Below are positions 8,967 to 17,688 of a stretch of 64,000 bases of DNA, piece after piece; positions within the stretch are counted from its first letter, which is position 1; every line of letters begins with the position of its first letter. A program made the translations under genes and the position numbers. The notes below the pieces were generated by a model. It worked only from the letters and a program-made list of their open reading frames with translations. It was not told the origin of the DNA and searched no databases. This stretch comes from JAFAGX01 sp035624215 (GTDB taxonomy: Bacteria; Acidobacteriota; Terriglobia; Terriglobales; Acidobacteriaceae), in NCBI GenBank assembly GCA_035624215.1, contig DASPRY010000120.1:1-64000 (forward strand), read 5' to 3'.

Positions 8967-9226
8967 ATGACTCCGCCTTCTGCTTGCCAGAACTCGCGTC
9001 GGTCAGCGTGGGCCGTCCGAGCGTTAGGTACCAACATTACCCCAAACCAGGCCGAAGGCGAACCCATCGGAAGTATTGCGCGCGGCATGTCCGAAGGTAC
9101 AGCATGTCGGTGCGCGGTTTCGAAATGCAGGGACCGCCTCGTGGAGTTCTCGCGGTTATTGGGAACCGGCACGACAAGCAACGAACCTTCGTTGACTTCT
9201 ACCATCTGCCGCCCTAAGATTTCACG

Positions 9227-12200
9227 GTGATCGGTCGAATCATCTCCCATTACAGAATCATCGAGAAGCTCGGCGGCGGCGGCATGGGTGTCGTCTATAA
9301 GGCGGAAGACACTCGGCTGCATCGCCCGGTCGCGCTCAAGTTCCTGCCCGAAGATGTCGCCCACGATCCTCAGGCCCTGGCCCGCTTTCAAAGGGAGGCC
9401 CAGGCCGCCTCAGCCTTGAACCACCCAAGTATCTGCACCATTTATGACATTGGCGAACAGGACGGCCAAGCCTTCATCGCTATGGAGTTTCTGGAAGGCG
9501 TGACGCTTAAACACAAGATTGCCGGGCGTCCCATGGAGACTGAGGAGATTCTTTCTCTCGCCATTGAAGTGGCCGACGCACTGGATGCCGCCCACTCTGC
9601 CGGCATCGTTCATCGCGACATCAAGCCTGCCAATATTTTTGTCACCAAGCGCGGCCATGCTAAAGTTCTTGATTTCGGCCTGGCCAAAGTCGTACAGGGA
9701 GATTCTTCCTCCACCCAGATCGGGTCACTCAACACACAAAGTGGCTCGCTGAACGAGCAGCACCTCACCAGTCCCGGCTCGACCATGGGCACCGTCGCGT
9801 ATATGTCTCCCGAGCAGGTGCGGGCCAAAGAACTGGACTCCCGCACCGATTTGTTTTCATTCGGCGCAGTCCTCTACGAAATGGCGACCGGAGCACTGCC
9901 GTTTTACGGCGAGAGTTCTGGAGTGATCTGCAAGGCGATTCTCGATTCGGTTCCCACCCCGATCATTCGTTTCAATCGCAGTGTTCCGCCCAAGCTGGAA
10001 GAAATCATCAATAAGGCCCTGGAGAAAGATCGCAATCTTCGCTATCAGCACGCAGCTGACATGCGCGCCGATCTTCAGCGCTTGAAGCGGGACACCGACT
10101 CCGGACGAAATGTTGCCGTTGAAGCTGCGCCCTCGGCATCCCATCCCGCCAGCAATGTTCCACCAATGCCATCCGCGGTTTCTGTCGCAAGCATTTCCCA
10201 ATCTTCCTCATCCATTTCAGCCGCGCCGCCTCCGCCAGACTTGTCAGCACCCGCAGCTCCGAGCCGTCAGCGCTGGATCGTGGGATCGGGCCTGATCGTG
10301 CTGGTCCTTGCGCTGGGCGCCGGTTTTTGGCTGCTCCGCGGCCGCGCCAGCCATCCCTCGGGTGGTCAAACCCACAAGGCGATCGCCGTCCTCTACTTTT
10401 CCAATTTGTCGCAGGACGAATCTCTCAATTGGCTTGATAGTGGTCTCTCGGACATGCTTACCACCAACCTGGCCCAGATAAAAGGCCTGGACGTGCTTTC
10501 CACCGAGCGTGTCATGAGCGCCCTGCAGCACGCGGGCAAAGGCGGCAAATCCATGGATCCCGCCCAGGCGCAAAGTATTGCGCGCGATGCAGGCGCTGAC
10601 GCCTACATTACCGGCGCTTTGCTGAAGATTGGACCCACGCAATTGCGTTTGGATGTCCGCGCCCAGGACACCAGCACCGGGCAGATTCTATTTTCCCAGA
10701 AACTGGAAGGCCAGGATGTGCAGAGCCTCTTCGGCATGGTGGATCGTCTGACCGAGAGCCTGGCCGGCAGCTTCCTCCCCAAATCTGATCTGCCGCTTCA
10801 GGCGCCGGAGATCGAACAATCTTCCACCTCGAATCTCGAAGCCTACCGCCATTACCAGTTAGGCGTCGACTTTGCCCGCCGCTTTCTCGCCAACGACGCC
10901 ATACGCGAATTGGAGGAAGCAATCCGCTTGGATCCGCAGTTCGCCCTCGCTTATTTTTGGCTATCGGACCAGTACAATCTTCGCGGTGACAAGCAACGTG
11001 GCTCCGAGGTCGCCGCCAAGGCTGAGCAATTGCAATCGCATTTGCCCCGCTTCGATCAACTGGTATTGCAAGCATCAAAAGCCAGTCGCTCCCAGGACCC
11101 GGACGCCCAATTGGCTGCCTATCAAGCCCTCGTATCGGAATTTCCACGCGCCACTTTCCAGCGTGGGGTACTCGCTTCCAACCTGTCTGAGTTTGGAAAG
11201 GGCCAACAAGCGATCGAGACGATTCGCCAGGGGCTCGCTCTGGATCCGAAAAGCGAAGACTTGCTTAACTTTCTCAGCTACGACCAGGTTCGCTGGGGTG
11301 ATGTCAACGGTGCCTTGGCGTCAAACGATGCTTATATCGCGGTTCGACCCGGTGATCCCAATCCAATCGACAGCCGCGGTGACATATTTTTCATGGACGG
11401 CCGCGATGACGAAGCCGTGGCCTCCTACCGCAAAGTTCTGGATTTGAAACCAGACTTCAGTGAGTATGGCGAATACGTAAAGCTGGCCATTGTCTATGGG
11501 GATCAGCGGAAACCGGATATGGCCAACGATGCACTCCAGCAGTTTTCCCAGCGCACCTCTCCCCTCGGCCGTCTCTACGTTCCGGGCTACCAAGCCGAAC
11601 TCAAGCAGACAGCCGGCGATTTTGAGGGAGCGCTCAGCAGTTACCGCGACGTGGTCATTCAGTTGGGAAAGGCCAGGCAGACCGAAGTTGCGGGTGAGTA
11701 TCTGCAGGCATTTACCGTGCTTTCGGTTTTGCTGGGTAAAAGTGCCCCCGCACTTTCTTTTGTCAATCAGCAGAAGCTGAACGGGGATGAACAGGTGGGG
11801 CTCGCATTCCTCCAAACCATGGCTGGCAACGCCGCCGCGTCACAGCAGGCGTTCCAACGCTACCAAGCTACCCATCCTTGGATCGCGCCCCGTGGCATCG
11901 AACTCTGGCAGATTTACTTTGACACGATCGCGGATGTGCAGAAGGGCGACGGCCAATCCGCCCTCAGCCGCACCGCTTCGCTCCCCGAATTTGAGGATCC
12001 CTATCTGCTTTTCTTCCGCGCCCGCGCCTCGCAGCTAACCAAAGACTATTCTTCCGCAGAAAATCGTTTTCACCGTCTCCTCCGGGTTGAGCGCAGCCTG
12101 GAAAACAGCGAGGTGATGGCCCGGCGCTTTCCTGCTCTTGGCATCCTCGCCCATTACTACCTGGGTCAACTCGACGAGGATACGGGCAAACGCGATCAGG

Positions 12201-12304
12201 CAATCAATGAATACCAGGAATTTCTCTCCCATTTCCAGAATTCCCAGACTCATCTTTTCCAGCTAGGCGATGCTCGCGCTGCACTCAAACGCCTGATGCA
12301 GTGA
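9227..12304 (+). CDS. Ser/Thr protein kinase with TolB-like and TPR domains
   Basis: 1025 residues from a GTG start (MIGRIISHYRIIEKLGGGGM). Residues 1-270 form the kinase: GGGGMGV, VALKFLPED, VHRDIKPANI, LDFGLAK and MSPEQV are all present, so it should be active. After a Ser/Pro/Ala-rich linker a single membrane helix (IVGSGLIVLVLALGAGFWLL) is followed by a TolB-N/FlgO-like segment (KAIAVLYFSNLSQDESLNWL) and about 500 residues of TPR-like repeats. The kinase would be cytoplasmic and the TPR part periplasmic, a one-component receptor design common in Acidobacteria. It is the intact paralogue of the amber-split gene at 4008-6971. Confidence 0.9.
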   Translation: MIGRIISHYRIIEKLGGGGMGVVYKAEDTRLHRPVALKFLPEDVAHDPQALARFQREAQAASALNHPSICTIYDIGEQDGQAFIAMEFLEGVTLKHKIAGRPMETEEILSLAIEVADALDAAHSAGIVHRDIKPANIFVTKRGHAKVLDFGLAKVVQGDSSSTQIGSLNTQSGSLNEQHLTSPGSTMGTVAYMSPEQVRAKELDSRTDLFSFGAVLYEMATGALPFYGESSGVICKAILDSVPTPIIRFNRSVPPKLEEIINKALEKDRNLRYQHAADMRADLQRLKRDTDSGRNVAVEAAPSASHPASNVPPMPSAVSVASISQSSSSISAAPPPPDLSAPAAPSRQRWIVGSGLIVLVLALGAGFWLLRGRASHPSGGQTHKAIAVLYFSNLSQDESLNWLDSGLSDMLTTNLAQIKGLDVLSTERVMSALQHAGKGGKSMDPAQAQSIARDAGADAYITGALLKIGPTQLRLDVRAQDTSTGQILFSQKLEGQDVQSLFGMVDRLTESLAGSFLPKSDLPLQAPEIEQSSTSNLEAYRHYQLGVDFARRFLANDAIRELEEAIRLDPQFALAYFWLSDQYNLRGDKQRGSEVAAKAEQLQSHLPRFDQLVLQASKASRSQDPDAQLAAYQALVSEFPRATFQRGVLASNLSEFGKGQQAIETIRQGLALDPKSEDLLNFLSYDQVRWGDVNGALASNDAYIAVRPGDPNPIDSRGDIFFMDGRDDEAVASYRKVLDLKPDFSEYGEYVKLAIVYGDQRKPDMANDALQQFSQRTSPLGRLYVPGYQAELKQTAGDFEGALSSYRDVVIQLGKARQTEVAGEYLQAFTVLSVLLGKSAPALSFVNQQKLNGDEQVGLAFLQTMAGNAAASQQAFQRYQATHPWIAPRGIELWQIYFDTIADVQKGDGQSALSRTASLPEFEDPYLLFFRARASQLTKDYSSAENRFHRLLRVERSLENSEVMARRFPALGILAHYYLGQLDEDTGKRDQAINEYQEFLSHFQNSQTHLFQLGDARAALKRLMQ

Positions 12305-12392
12305 CCGCCGCTAACTTTGAGCAGTGTTCGTCACTACCCCGCTGTTCAATTGTTTGACAGCCCTGTTACTATTCCTAGCCAAGGGAAAATTC

Positions 12393-12608
12393 ATGTCCAA
12401 TTTGACCCGTGTACTTAGACAACTGAGGAATGAACGGCAACGTGTGCAGAAACAGGTCCAACGGATCGACGCCGCGCTCGCGGCATTATCCGGTGTGAGC
12501 CCCAAACGAAGTGAGAACAACGGAGGCAGGAGATTGTCAGCGGCAGCCCGCAGAAAGATTGCGGCGGCCCAGCGGGCGAGATGGGCGAAAATTAAAAAGG
12601 CTGCATAA
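12393..12608 (+). CDS. Small basic conserved protein (RARW-type)
   Basis: 71 residues from the ATG at 12393. The N-terminal half is a short coiled coil (LTRVLRQLRNERQRVQKQVQ) and the C-terminal half is strongly basic (SAAARRKIAAAQRARWAKIK). The SAAARRKIAAAQRARW pattern is widespread in small acidobacterial proteins and suggests nucleic-acid binding, possibly as a dimer; that is inference. A longer upstream frame would add a hydrophobic stretch but has no better ribosome site. It lies 88 bp after the kinase gene and on the same strand, and could be read from that promoter or its own. Confidence 0.6.
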   Translation: MSNLTRVLRQLRNERQRVQKQVQRIDAALAALSGVSPKRSENNGGRRLSAAARRKIAAAQRARWAKIKKAA

Positions 12609-12744
12609 GGTAACCCAGACTGTTCACAAGCGATCACCGCATTACGCTGGCAAGGCTTGGGGCTTGTCGTGCTTAAGCACTAGAGCACGAATCGACGCAA
12701 TTTCGGGCCGGAGATTAGAAACTCGCACACTAGGAGGGCGAGCC

Positions 12745-13677
12745 ATGGCCACGGCGCGTAACCCCTCGATCATTTCGTCCGAACTTTGGCCGCCGCTGCC
12801 ACTCCCGGCGTGGAAACCTACCTACCACAATCTTCACATGTGGACGCAGATTGTCGGTAAGGTCCGGATGGCGCTCACTCCGAAAATTAATCATTGGTGG
12901 AACGTCCCACTCTACGTCACCGCTCGCGGTTTGACGACTTCTCCCATTCCCTACGGGAAAGACACTTTTGAAATCCAGTTTGACTTCCTCGACCACAGCC
13001 TGCTCATTGAGCGCTGTGATGGCACTGAAAAGGCGCTGCCTCTCAAACCGCGTACCGTCGCCGATTTCTACCAAGAGTTCATGTCGTCGCTGCGTGAACT
13101 CAACATTGAAGTTGCAATTTTTCCCAAGCCGGTGGAGGTTCCAGACCCGATTCCCTTCCCCGATGACCGCCTTTACGAAGCTTATGACGCCGAGGCCGCT
13201 TATCGTTTCTGGTGCATTCTGCTCTCTTGCGATTCGGTCTTCAAAAAGTTCCGGGGGCGGTTTCTGGGCAAGAGCAGTCCTGTACATTTTTTCTGGGGAA
13301 GCTTTGATCTGGCGGTGACGCGCTTTTCCGGCCGCCGTGCGCCAGAACGCCCGGGCGCCGATCCGGTCACGCGTGAGGCGTACTCCCATGAGGTCATTAG
13401 CGCGGGCTGGTGGCCGGGCGGCTCCGGGGTGGAGGGTCCGGCTTTTTATTCATACACAGCGCCCGAACCGGCCGGGCTTGCCGGCCAGCATATAAGCCCG
13501 AAATCCGCCTTCTACCACCCGGATTTGAAGGAATTCATCCTGATGTACGATGACGTGCGTCAAGCTTCGCAGCCGGAACAGCAACTATTGCAGTTCCTCG
13601 AAAGCACTTACGAAGCGGGCGCTATTCTGGCTCGCTGGGACCGCAGTGAGTTGGAGGTGCGTCAGTCGGCAGCGTGA
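12745..13677 (+). CDS. DUF5996-family conserved protein
   Basis: 310 residues from an ATG preceded by AGGAGGG at 12732-12738. The sequence opens with SSELWPPLPLPAWKPTYHNL and contains TLHMWTQI-like HMWTQIVGKVRMAL, NHWWNVPLYVTARGL and a late GWWPGG with FYSYTAPEP, the landmarks I associate with the DUF5996 family, which is of full length here. No membrane segments. Many conserved Trp, His and Tyr residues hint at a ligand or metal site, but the activity is unknown. The next gene (zf-UBP) starts about 30 bp later, so the two are probably co-transcribed. Confidence 0.75.
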   Translation: MATARNPSIISSELWPPLPLPAWKPTYHNLHMWTQIVGKVRMALTPKINHWWNVPLYVTARGLTTSPIPYGKDTFEIQFDFLDHSLLIERCDGTEKALPLKPRTVADFYQEFMSSLRELNIEVAIFPKPVEVPDPIPFPDDRLYEAYDAEAAYRFWCILLSCDSVFKKFRGRFLGKSSPVHFFWGSFDLAVTRFSGRRAPERPGADPVTREAYSHEVISAGWWPGGSGVEGPAFYSYTAPEPAGLAGQHISPKSAFYHPDLKEFILMYDDVRQASQPEQQLLQFLESTYEAGAILARWDRSELEVRQSAA

Positions 13678-13706
13678 TAACAAACTCTCAAGAAGATGGT
13701 GACCAA

Positions 13707-13976
13707 ATGACCTGTAAGCATATGAATCAGATTAAGATCACAACCACCGATAAGCATGTTTGCGAGGAGTGCGTGAAGCTGGGTGACACCTGGGTTCACC
13801 TTCGGCTCTGCCTATCCTGCGGAAATGTAGGTTGTTGCGACTCTTCGAAGAACAAGCACGCCACCAAACATTTCAAAGCCTCCCACCATCCCCTGATTCG
13901 GTCCATCGAACCCGGCGAATCCTGGATCTGGTGCTATGTCGACAAATTGTCACCCGGCGAACTGGACGCCGCCTAA
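13707..13976 (+). CDS. UBP-type zinc-finger protein
   Basis: 89 residues from the ATG at 13707; a GTG at 13674 overlapping the previous stop would add 11. The spacing of Cys and His (CKH near the start, CEEC, CLSCGNVGCC, HATKHFKASHHPL, then IWCY) matches the zinc-binding ubiquitin-hydrolase-type finger (zf-UBP), which in eukaryotes binds the free C terminus of ubiquitin. Stand-alone bacterial members are known but their partners are not. It follows the DUF5996 gene in the same direction and ends just before a strong terminator hairpin. Confidence 0.85.
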   Translation: MTCKHMNQIKITTTDKHVCEECVKLGDTWVHLRLCLSCGNVGCCDSSKNKHATKHFKASHHPLIRSIEPGESWIWCYVDKLSPGELDAA

Positions 13977-13983
13977 AGAAAAC

Positions 13984-14002
13984 GGGCCGCTCGCGGCGGC
14001 CC
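13984..14002. terminator. Terminator hairpin between convergent genes
   Basis: GGGCCGC and GCGGCCC form a perfect 7-bp stem around TCGCG, with T-rich sequence nearby. It lies between the zf-UBP gene and the convergent radical SAM gene. Confidence 0.65.
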
Positions 14003-14046
14003 ACTTTCCGATTTCTACTTTTGTCTTCCTAAGCCTCCGACTTGAA

Positions 14047-16206
14047 CTAATCTCCCGCGACCGGCTCACCAACTTCAACCTGCGGCTTCGGGGCGTGATG
14101 TCCGTTACCGTTTCCGTTCGGCTTCACCAACGCTCCCAGCGGGATAAACCCATTCTCTGAGACAGGCTGTTTTTCTTTCAACACCACTTCGCGATACAGC
14201 GCCGCCATCCTGGCGTTGTACGCAGCGTCATCCTTCTTGGGGCCGCGCTGCGCCGAAAGTTTCGCATCTCGCGCCCGCAACTTTTCCTCGCGCGCGTTCT
14301 TGGCGATCCCCAACTTGTCGAGATCGTGCTGCTCTTCTTCGGTGACAATACCTTCACGCAACACCAGCGAGTGCTCGGTCGACTCCATCTTCACGTTCTT
14401 GCCGCCCGCGAAGATTTCGTGCCGACCGTGTTCTTCGTACCACTTCGTGAGCGTGGCTGTCATGTGCATCTTTTCGATGATGTTGCGCCAGCCCACTCCC
14501 GTGTTGTAGGCGCAGAAGGAAATTTCGCCTTCCTGCGTGGCGTACGGAATAATGCACTGCTCAGTCCGCCGGAAATCGTAGTTGAATAGATCCTGGAACC
14601 ACATTCCCGCGATGAACAGGAAATTCCACCGGTCGGTTCGGCGCTTCATCACATCGTCAATGGTCCGCTCCGGTCCCACTTTTCCGTAATTGCGTCCGGT
14701 GGCGTTGTAGTTCTTGTCAAACTTCTGCAGCAGGTCGATCAGCTTGAAATGCGTGGGCGCTTGGAACGGATCGTAGTTCTTCATCAGGCACAGCGCCATT
14801 CCCACAATGCTCAGGAATTTTCCTCGCGCCGCATCGTTCACTTTGGCAATGTCTTTCGCCAACTGGTCGCCATGCAGGAACGCCGTCACCGGCACGCTCT
14901 CCTTCGTTTCTTTGTCAATCATCACCGCCATCCCCGTCCCGCAATTCGGATGGCAGCCGCAGGAGAGCTGGCCCCAGTTGTTGTTTGAGTCCGAGGCGTG
15001 CATGATGTCGGCCCAATCGGAGAAAGTTCCCATGAAAGAGATCGGGAACCAGTCGCGCGCCGGTTCGCCAAGGCCAGTCTGATTTTTCACGTCGTGAGCG
15101 AGGTGAGCGAGCGTGTAGCGTTGCGCGACTCGACGCTCGTCAGTGATGGCTTCGTCCCGTCCGGTGAAGGAAACCGGCTGGAACGACAGGAATCCGATTT
15201 TCTTGGGATTATCGAGCGCGAATTGAATAATCCGCCCGACCTGCTCGTTGTTAATTCCGTTGACAATCGTAATGACGGGAACAATTTCGACGCCCGCCTT
15301 ATGCAAATTGTCAATGGCCTTTAACTTCACATCGAACAGGTTGCCGACCTTGCGGTGGGCATTGGCGGCGTTGCCGATGCCGTCGAACTGCAAATACGCG
15401 TAGCGCAAGCCCGCTTCGGCGGCTTGCTGGGCAAATTCGAAACTCTTGGCAAATTCAATTCCGTTGGTCGCGGCCTGCACGCTGTTGTATCCGACTTTGC
15501 GGGCATAACGGATCGCGTCCAGGAAATAGGGCGACAGCGTGGGCTCGCCACCGGAGAACTGCACCGACATCTGGCGCCGCGGCTTAATGGTGATGGCGTT
15601 GTCGAGCATCTGCTTGATTTCTTCCCACGTCAGCTCATGGACAAAGCCGACCTGGTTAGCGTCCATGAAGCAGGGATCGCACATCATGTTGCAGCGGTTG
15701 GTGAGGTCGATGGTCAGCACCGATCCGCGGCCGTATTTGATGGTGCTGGTGCCGTGGTGGTGCAGCTTCTCGTCGTTGTGGGCCCGAATGTCGCGGCCGG
15801 GGAAAACGGTTTCCAGGTGCTTGGTGAAATCGGTGTCAATTGACATTACATCTTCGAAGTGGCCGTGCTTGGGGCAATCCTTCACCATCAGGATCTTGCC
15901 GTCGCGCTCCATAATCTGGGCCTTGATTTCGCCGACTTTTTCGTTGAGCAGAACTTCGTAGGGCAGCTCGCCATCGAGAATGCGCTGGCGAATCTCCGGA
16001 ACGCAGCGCGGGCAGAGCGAATCCGTAGCGCGCGGCCAGCCCAGCGGCGGCTTGGATTTCTCGTAGGATTTCAGCAGTGGCTTGTCTGACCACTTGGGAG
16101 TGGGCGACGGGTTGGGCTTAATGCGGTTGAGCCGAGCGAAAACATGCCACGCACCCGTAGCTGCGACGGTAACAGCCTTTTCTACATACTTAATCGGCTT
16201 GTGCAT
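14047..16206 (-). CDS. Radical SAM protein of the Tes/Mss (membrane-spanning lipid synthase) type
   Basis: 719 residues from the ATG at 16206, preceded by AGAGAGGAA. N-terminal Cys pattern CPRC (65-68) and CPKHG (111) resembles the rubredoxin-like domain of archaeal tetraether synthase Tes. The radical SAM cluster motif CNMMCDPC is at 172-179, with GGEP at 219-222. SCGCHPNCG (415-423) and a later CIIPYATQEGEISFC fit additional Fe-S cluster sites of that family. Tes joins isoprenoid lipid tails and Mss joins fatty-acyl tails; Acidobacteria are known to make iso-diabolic acid, a membrane-spanning lipid. A role in such tail-to-tail coupling is therefore inferred, not shown. A His/Gly/Pro-rich C-terminal tail is extra. 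It appears to be a single-gene unit. Confidence 0.75.
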   Translation of the reverse strand: MHKPIKYVEKAVTVAATGAWHVFARLNRIKPNPSPTPKWSDKPLLKSYEKSKPPLGWPRATDSLCPRCVPEIRQRILDGELPYEVLLNEKVGEIKAQIMERDGKILMVKDCPKHGHFEDVMSIDTDFTKHLETVFPGRDIRAHNDEKLHHHGTSTIKYGRGSVLTIDLTNRCNMMCDPCFMDANQVGFVHELTWEEIKQMLDNAITIKPRRQMSVQFSGGEPTLSPYFLDAIRYARKVGYNSVQAATNGIEFAKSFEFAQQAAEAGLRYAYLQFDGIGNAANAHRKVGNLFDVKLKAIDNLHKAGVEIVPVITIVNGINNEQVGRIIQFALDNPKKIGFLSFQPVSFTGRDEAITDERRVAQRYTLAHLAHDVKNQTGLGEPARDWFPISFMGTFSDWADIMHASDSNNNWGQLSCGCHPNCGTGMAVMIDKETKESVPVTAFLHGDQLAKDIAKVNDAARGKFLSIVGMALCLMKNYDPFQAPTHFKLIDLLQKFDKNYNATGRNYGKVGPERTIDDVMKRRTDRWNFLFIAGMWFQDLFNYDFRRTEQCIIPYATQEGEISFCAYNTGVGWRNIIEKMHMTATLTKWYEEHGRHEIFAGGKNVKMESTEHSLVLREGIVTEEEQHDLDKLGIAKNAREEKLRARDAKLSAQRGPKKDDAAYNARMAALYREVVLKEKQPVSENGFIPLGALVKPNGNGNGHHAPKPQVEVGEPVAGD

Positions 16207-16480
16207 TTCCTCTCTCTTTCCACTGCCTGTGGAGTCGTACAAATCACCGCCAAAACGCGGCCGGCGTCCCGAAAATCAGCTTTGTTTTTGACCTTCACCC
16301 GGAAGAAAGCCTGGAAACTTTCCCCTGGAATATGCTGACAGTATCTTATTGACCCGGACCGGGTAAGGCACGGACATCCCAATAAGAGGGTGAAAATCGG
16401 GGTTTAGCGGTGATTTTGCGGTGGTGGACGGGGCTAAGTGGTTGAGGGAGTAGTGGGTAGATTGATCGAGGTTGGCGCTG

Positions 16481-16517
16481 TAAAAGGCAAAAGCCCCGTT
16501 TTGTCGAGGCCTTTGCC
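16481..16517 (-). terminator. Possible rho-independent terminator downstream of the tRNA-like gene
   Basis: On the minus strand GGCAAAGGCC (16517-16508) pairs with GGCTTTTGCC (16495-16486) with one mismatch and is followed by TTTTAC. It lies 125 nt downstream of the tRNA-like gene on the same strand. Confidence 0.5.
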
Positions 16518-16641
16518 GCAAACCATCGCGCTACTGAGCGCGCCCGCCAAGCAACTTCAGATTATGCCCCGGTCGAACCTGTGTCAAGGAACGAAGGTTC
16601 TTACCGACCACCGAATTCCCAATTTTGGCTGGACAGCGGTG

Positions 16642-16731
16642 CGGAGGACAGGAGAATCGAACTCCTCGGGCTGCAAGCAGCCGTCCAGCGCTTGGCAGGC
16701 GCGCTCAGTACCCACACTGAAAGTGTCCTCC
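16642..16731 (-). tRNA. Unusual 90-nt class II tRNA-like gene, GCC anticodon (allo-tRNA candidate)
   Basis: Numbering from the 5' end (16731): acceptor 1-8 GGAGGACA pairs with 82-89 TGTCCTCC; D-stem 11-16 with 23-28 around GTGGGT; anticodon stem 30-33 with 41-44 around CTGCCAA, giving anticodon GCC (36-38); long variable arm with GGCTG/CAGCC around CTTG (50-63); T-stem GGAG/CTCC around TTCGATT; discriminator G at 90. This is an 8/4 acceptor/T branch, although U82 could instead pair with A66 to give 7/5 with A rather than U at position 8. The variable arm and G discriminator are serine/selenocysteine-like; the anticodon would read Gly codons. No CCA is encoded. Acidobacteria are reported to carry such 8/4 and 9/3 allo-tRNAs. 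Confidence 0.6.
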
Positions 16732-16750
16732 GAAGCTGTGCCCGCTACGA

Positions 16751-16800
16751 AGAATAGTGTGCGTGCCGGCCCGAGAAATTGTTTGTGACGAACAGCACAA
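16751..16800 (-). promoter_or_regulatory. Candidate promoter and palindrome upstream of the tRNA-like gene
   Basis: On the minus strand TATTCT (16756-16751) sits 19 nt before the tRNA-like 5' end. A palindrome TTGTG-N8-CACAA lies at 16800-16783, where a regulator could overlap the -35 region. No good -35 hexamer is visible. Confidence 0.25.
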
Positions 16801-16866
16801 TTTCAACCAGGCATTCCATTTCGGGATAGTTGGTTCCGGCATTCCGCAGTTACAGAACCGCAGAGT

Positions 16867-17313
16867 TCATGGAGTGTAGAGGAGGTGCCAGGCTTCGCGG
16901 AAGCGCTCCCAGCGGGCGCGCTTGCAATCGATGTCGGGATAGAAACGGAGGCTCTTGCAGGGAGCGAAAGCTTCGACGGGGAGCACATACCAAGCGTCTT
17001 TGGGGATGATGTGGGCCACCAGAACGTCGATCTGGTCGGCGGTGTAAACAACTTTCCCCTGGCCGTAGATGGCGTAGATGGGCTGAATGTCGTAGCCGCG
17101 GGCGCGAACGACTTCGGTGCATTTGAGTTGCACGCGCCAGAGGCGGGAGCCGGTGTCGAGAATGAAATCGTAGCGCTCGCTGTCTCCCCAGGGGCGGGAG
17201 ATGTGGAAGCCGAGGCTTTCTGCCTTTAGCAAAAATGCCGCTTCCGATAATTCGCCGGTACGCTTGGTGTTGCGGTGAGTGGGTTCGTGTATTTCGGGCT
17301 CTGTTGTAATCAC
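16867..17313 (-). CDS. PD-(D/E)XK superfamily nuclease-like protein
   Basis: 148 residues. GELSEAAFLLKAESLGFHIS, then YDFILD and VQLKCT, give the spacing E...D...(Q/E)xK of a small PD-(D/E)XK nuclease fold, the PDDEXK_5 type, with Gln in place of the usual Glu (QLK). RPWGDSERYDF and WYVLPVEAF are further landmarks. These single-domain proteins are found scattered in genomes and next to mobile elements; the substrate is unknown. The gene reads toward the tRNA-like gene (135 bp further on the same strand). A 10-bp hairpin lies in its leader. Confidence 0.7.
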   Translation of the reverse strand: MITTEPEIHEPTHRNTKRTGELSEAAFLLKAESLGFHISRPWGDSERYDFILDTGSRLWRVQLKCTEVVRARGYDIQPIYAIYGQGKVVYTADQIDVLVAHIIPKDAWYVLPVEAFAPCKSLRFYPDIDCKRARWERFREAWHLLYTP

Positions 17314-17688
17314 GGATGAAAAATCCTCTTGGAAATGACAAAGGCGCAGCCGGTGGGCTGCGCCTGATTAGTTTACTTCTAAGTATAGGATAGCAGATTT
17401 GCTATAGCTTTTATGACAGAGTTTAGAGAAATTTTTTCGGAATGGAATGAGGGAGTTGGGGGAAATTCGGGGGATTTGGGGGCTTGACAAAGGTTTCCCG
17501 GAGTGGGAATTTCGCGGCTGAGCGGGCGGAGATTCCCGAATTGGGAGGAGAATTTGGGGTTGGTGACGAAGTTGGGGAGTTGCGGGGCGTCGGGGCCCCG
17601 CGGGCCGATATAGGGGCGACTCTCTGGCGCGTCGCCGACGGGGCTGGGGTGGTACTATTTTTCAACGCGCGCGTGGTGGGGCGGAGGA
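17314..17688. other. Intergenic region between divergent genes with a leader hairpin
   Basis: AGGCGCAGCC (17342-17351) and GGCTGCGCCT (17356-17365) form a perfect 10-bp hairpin 28 bp upstream of the nuclease gene. On that strand it is followed by TTTGTC, so it could attenuate transcription. A TATACT-like -10 lies just beyond (17387-17382). The remainder, 17400-17680, is G-rich with no recognisable gene. Confidence 0.45.

Noticed and set aside
16642..16731. tRNA-Sec (selC) as the identity of the tRNA-like gene
   Set aside because: No TCA anticodon can be placed in the loop position; the sequence in that loop is CTGCCAA.
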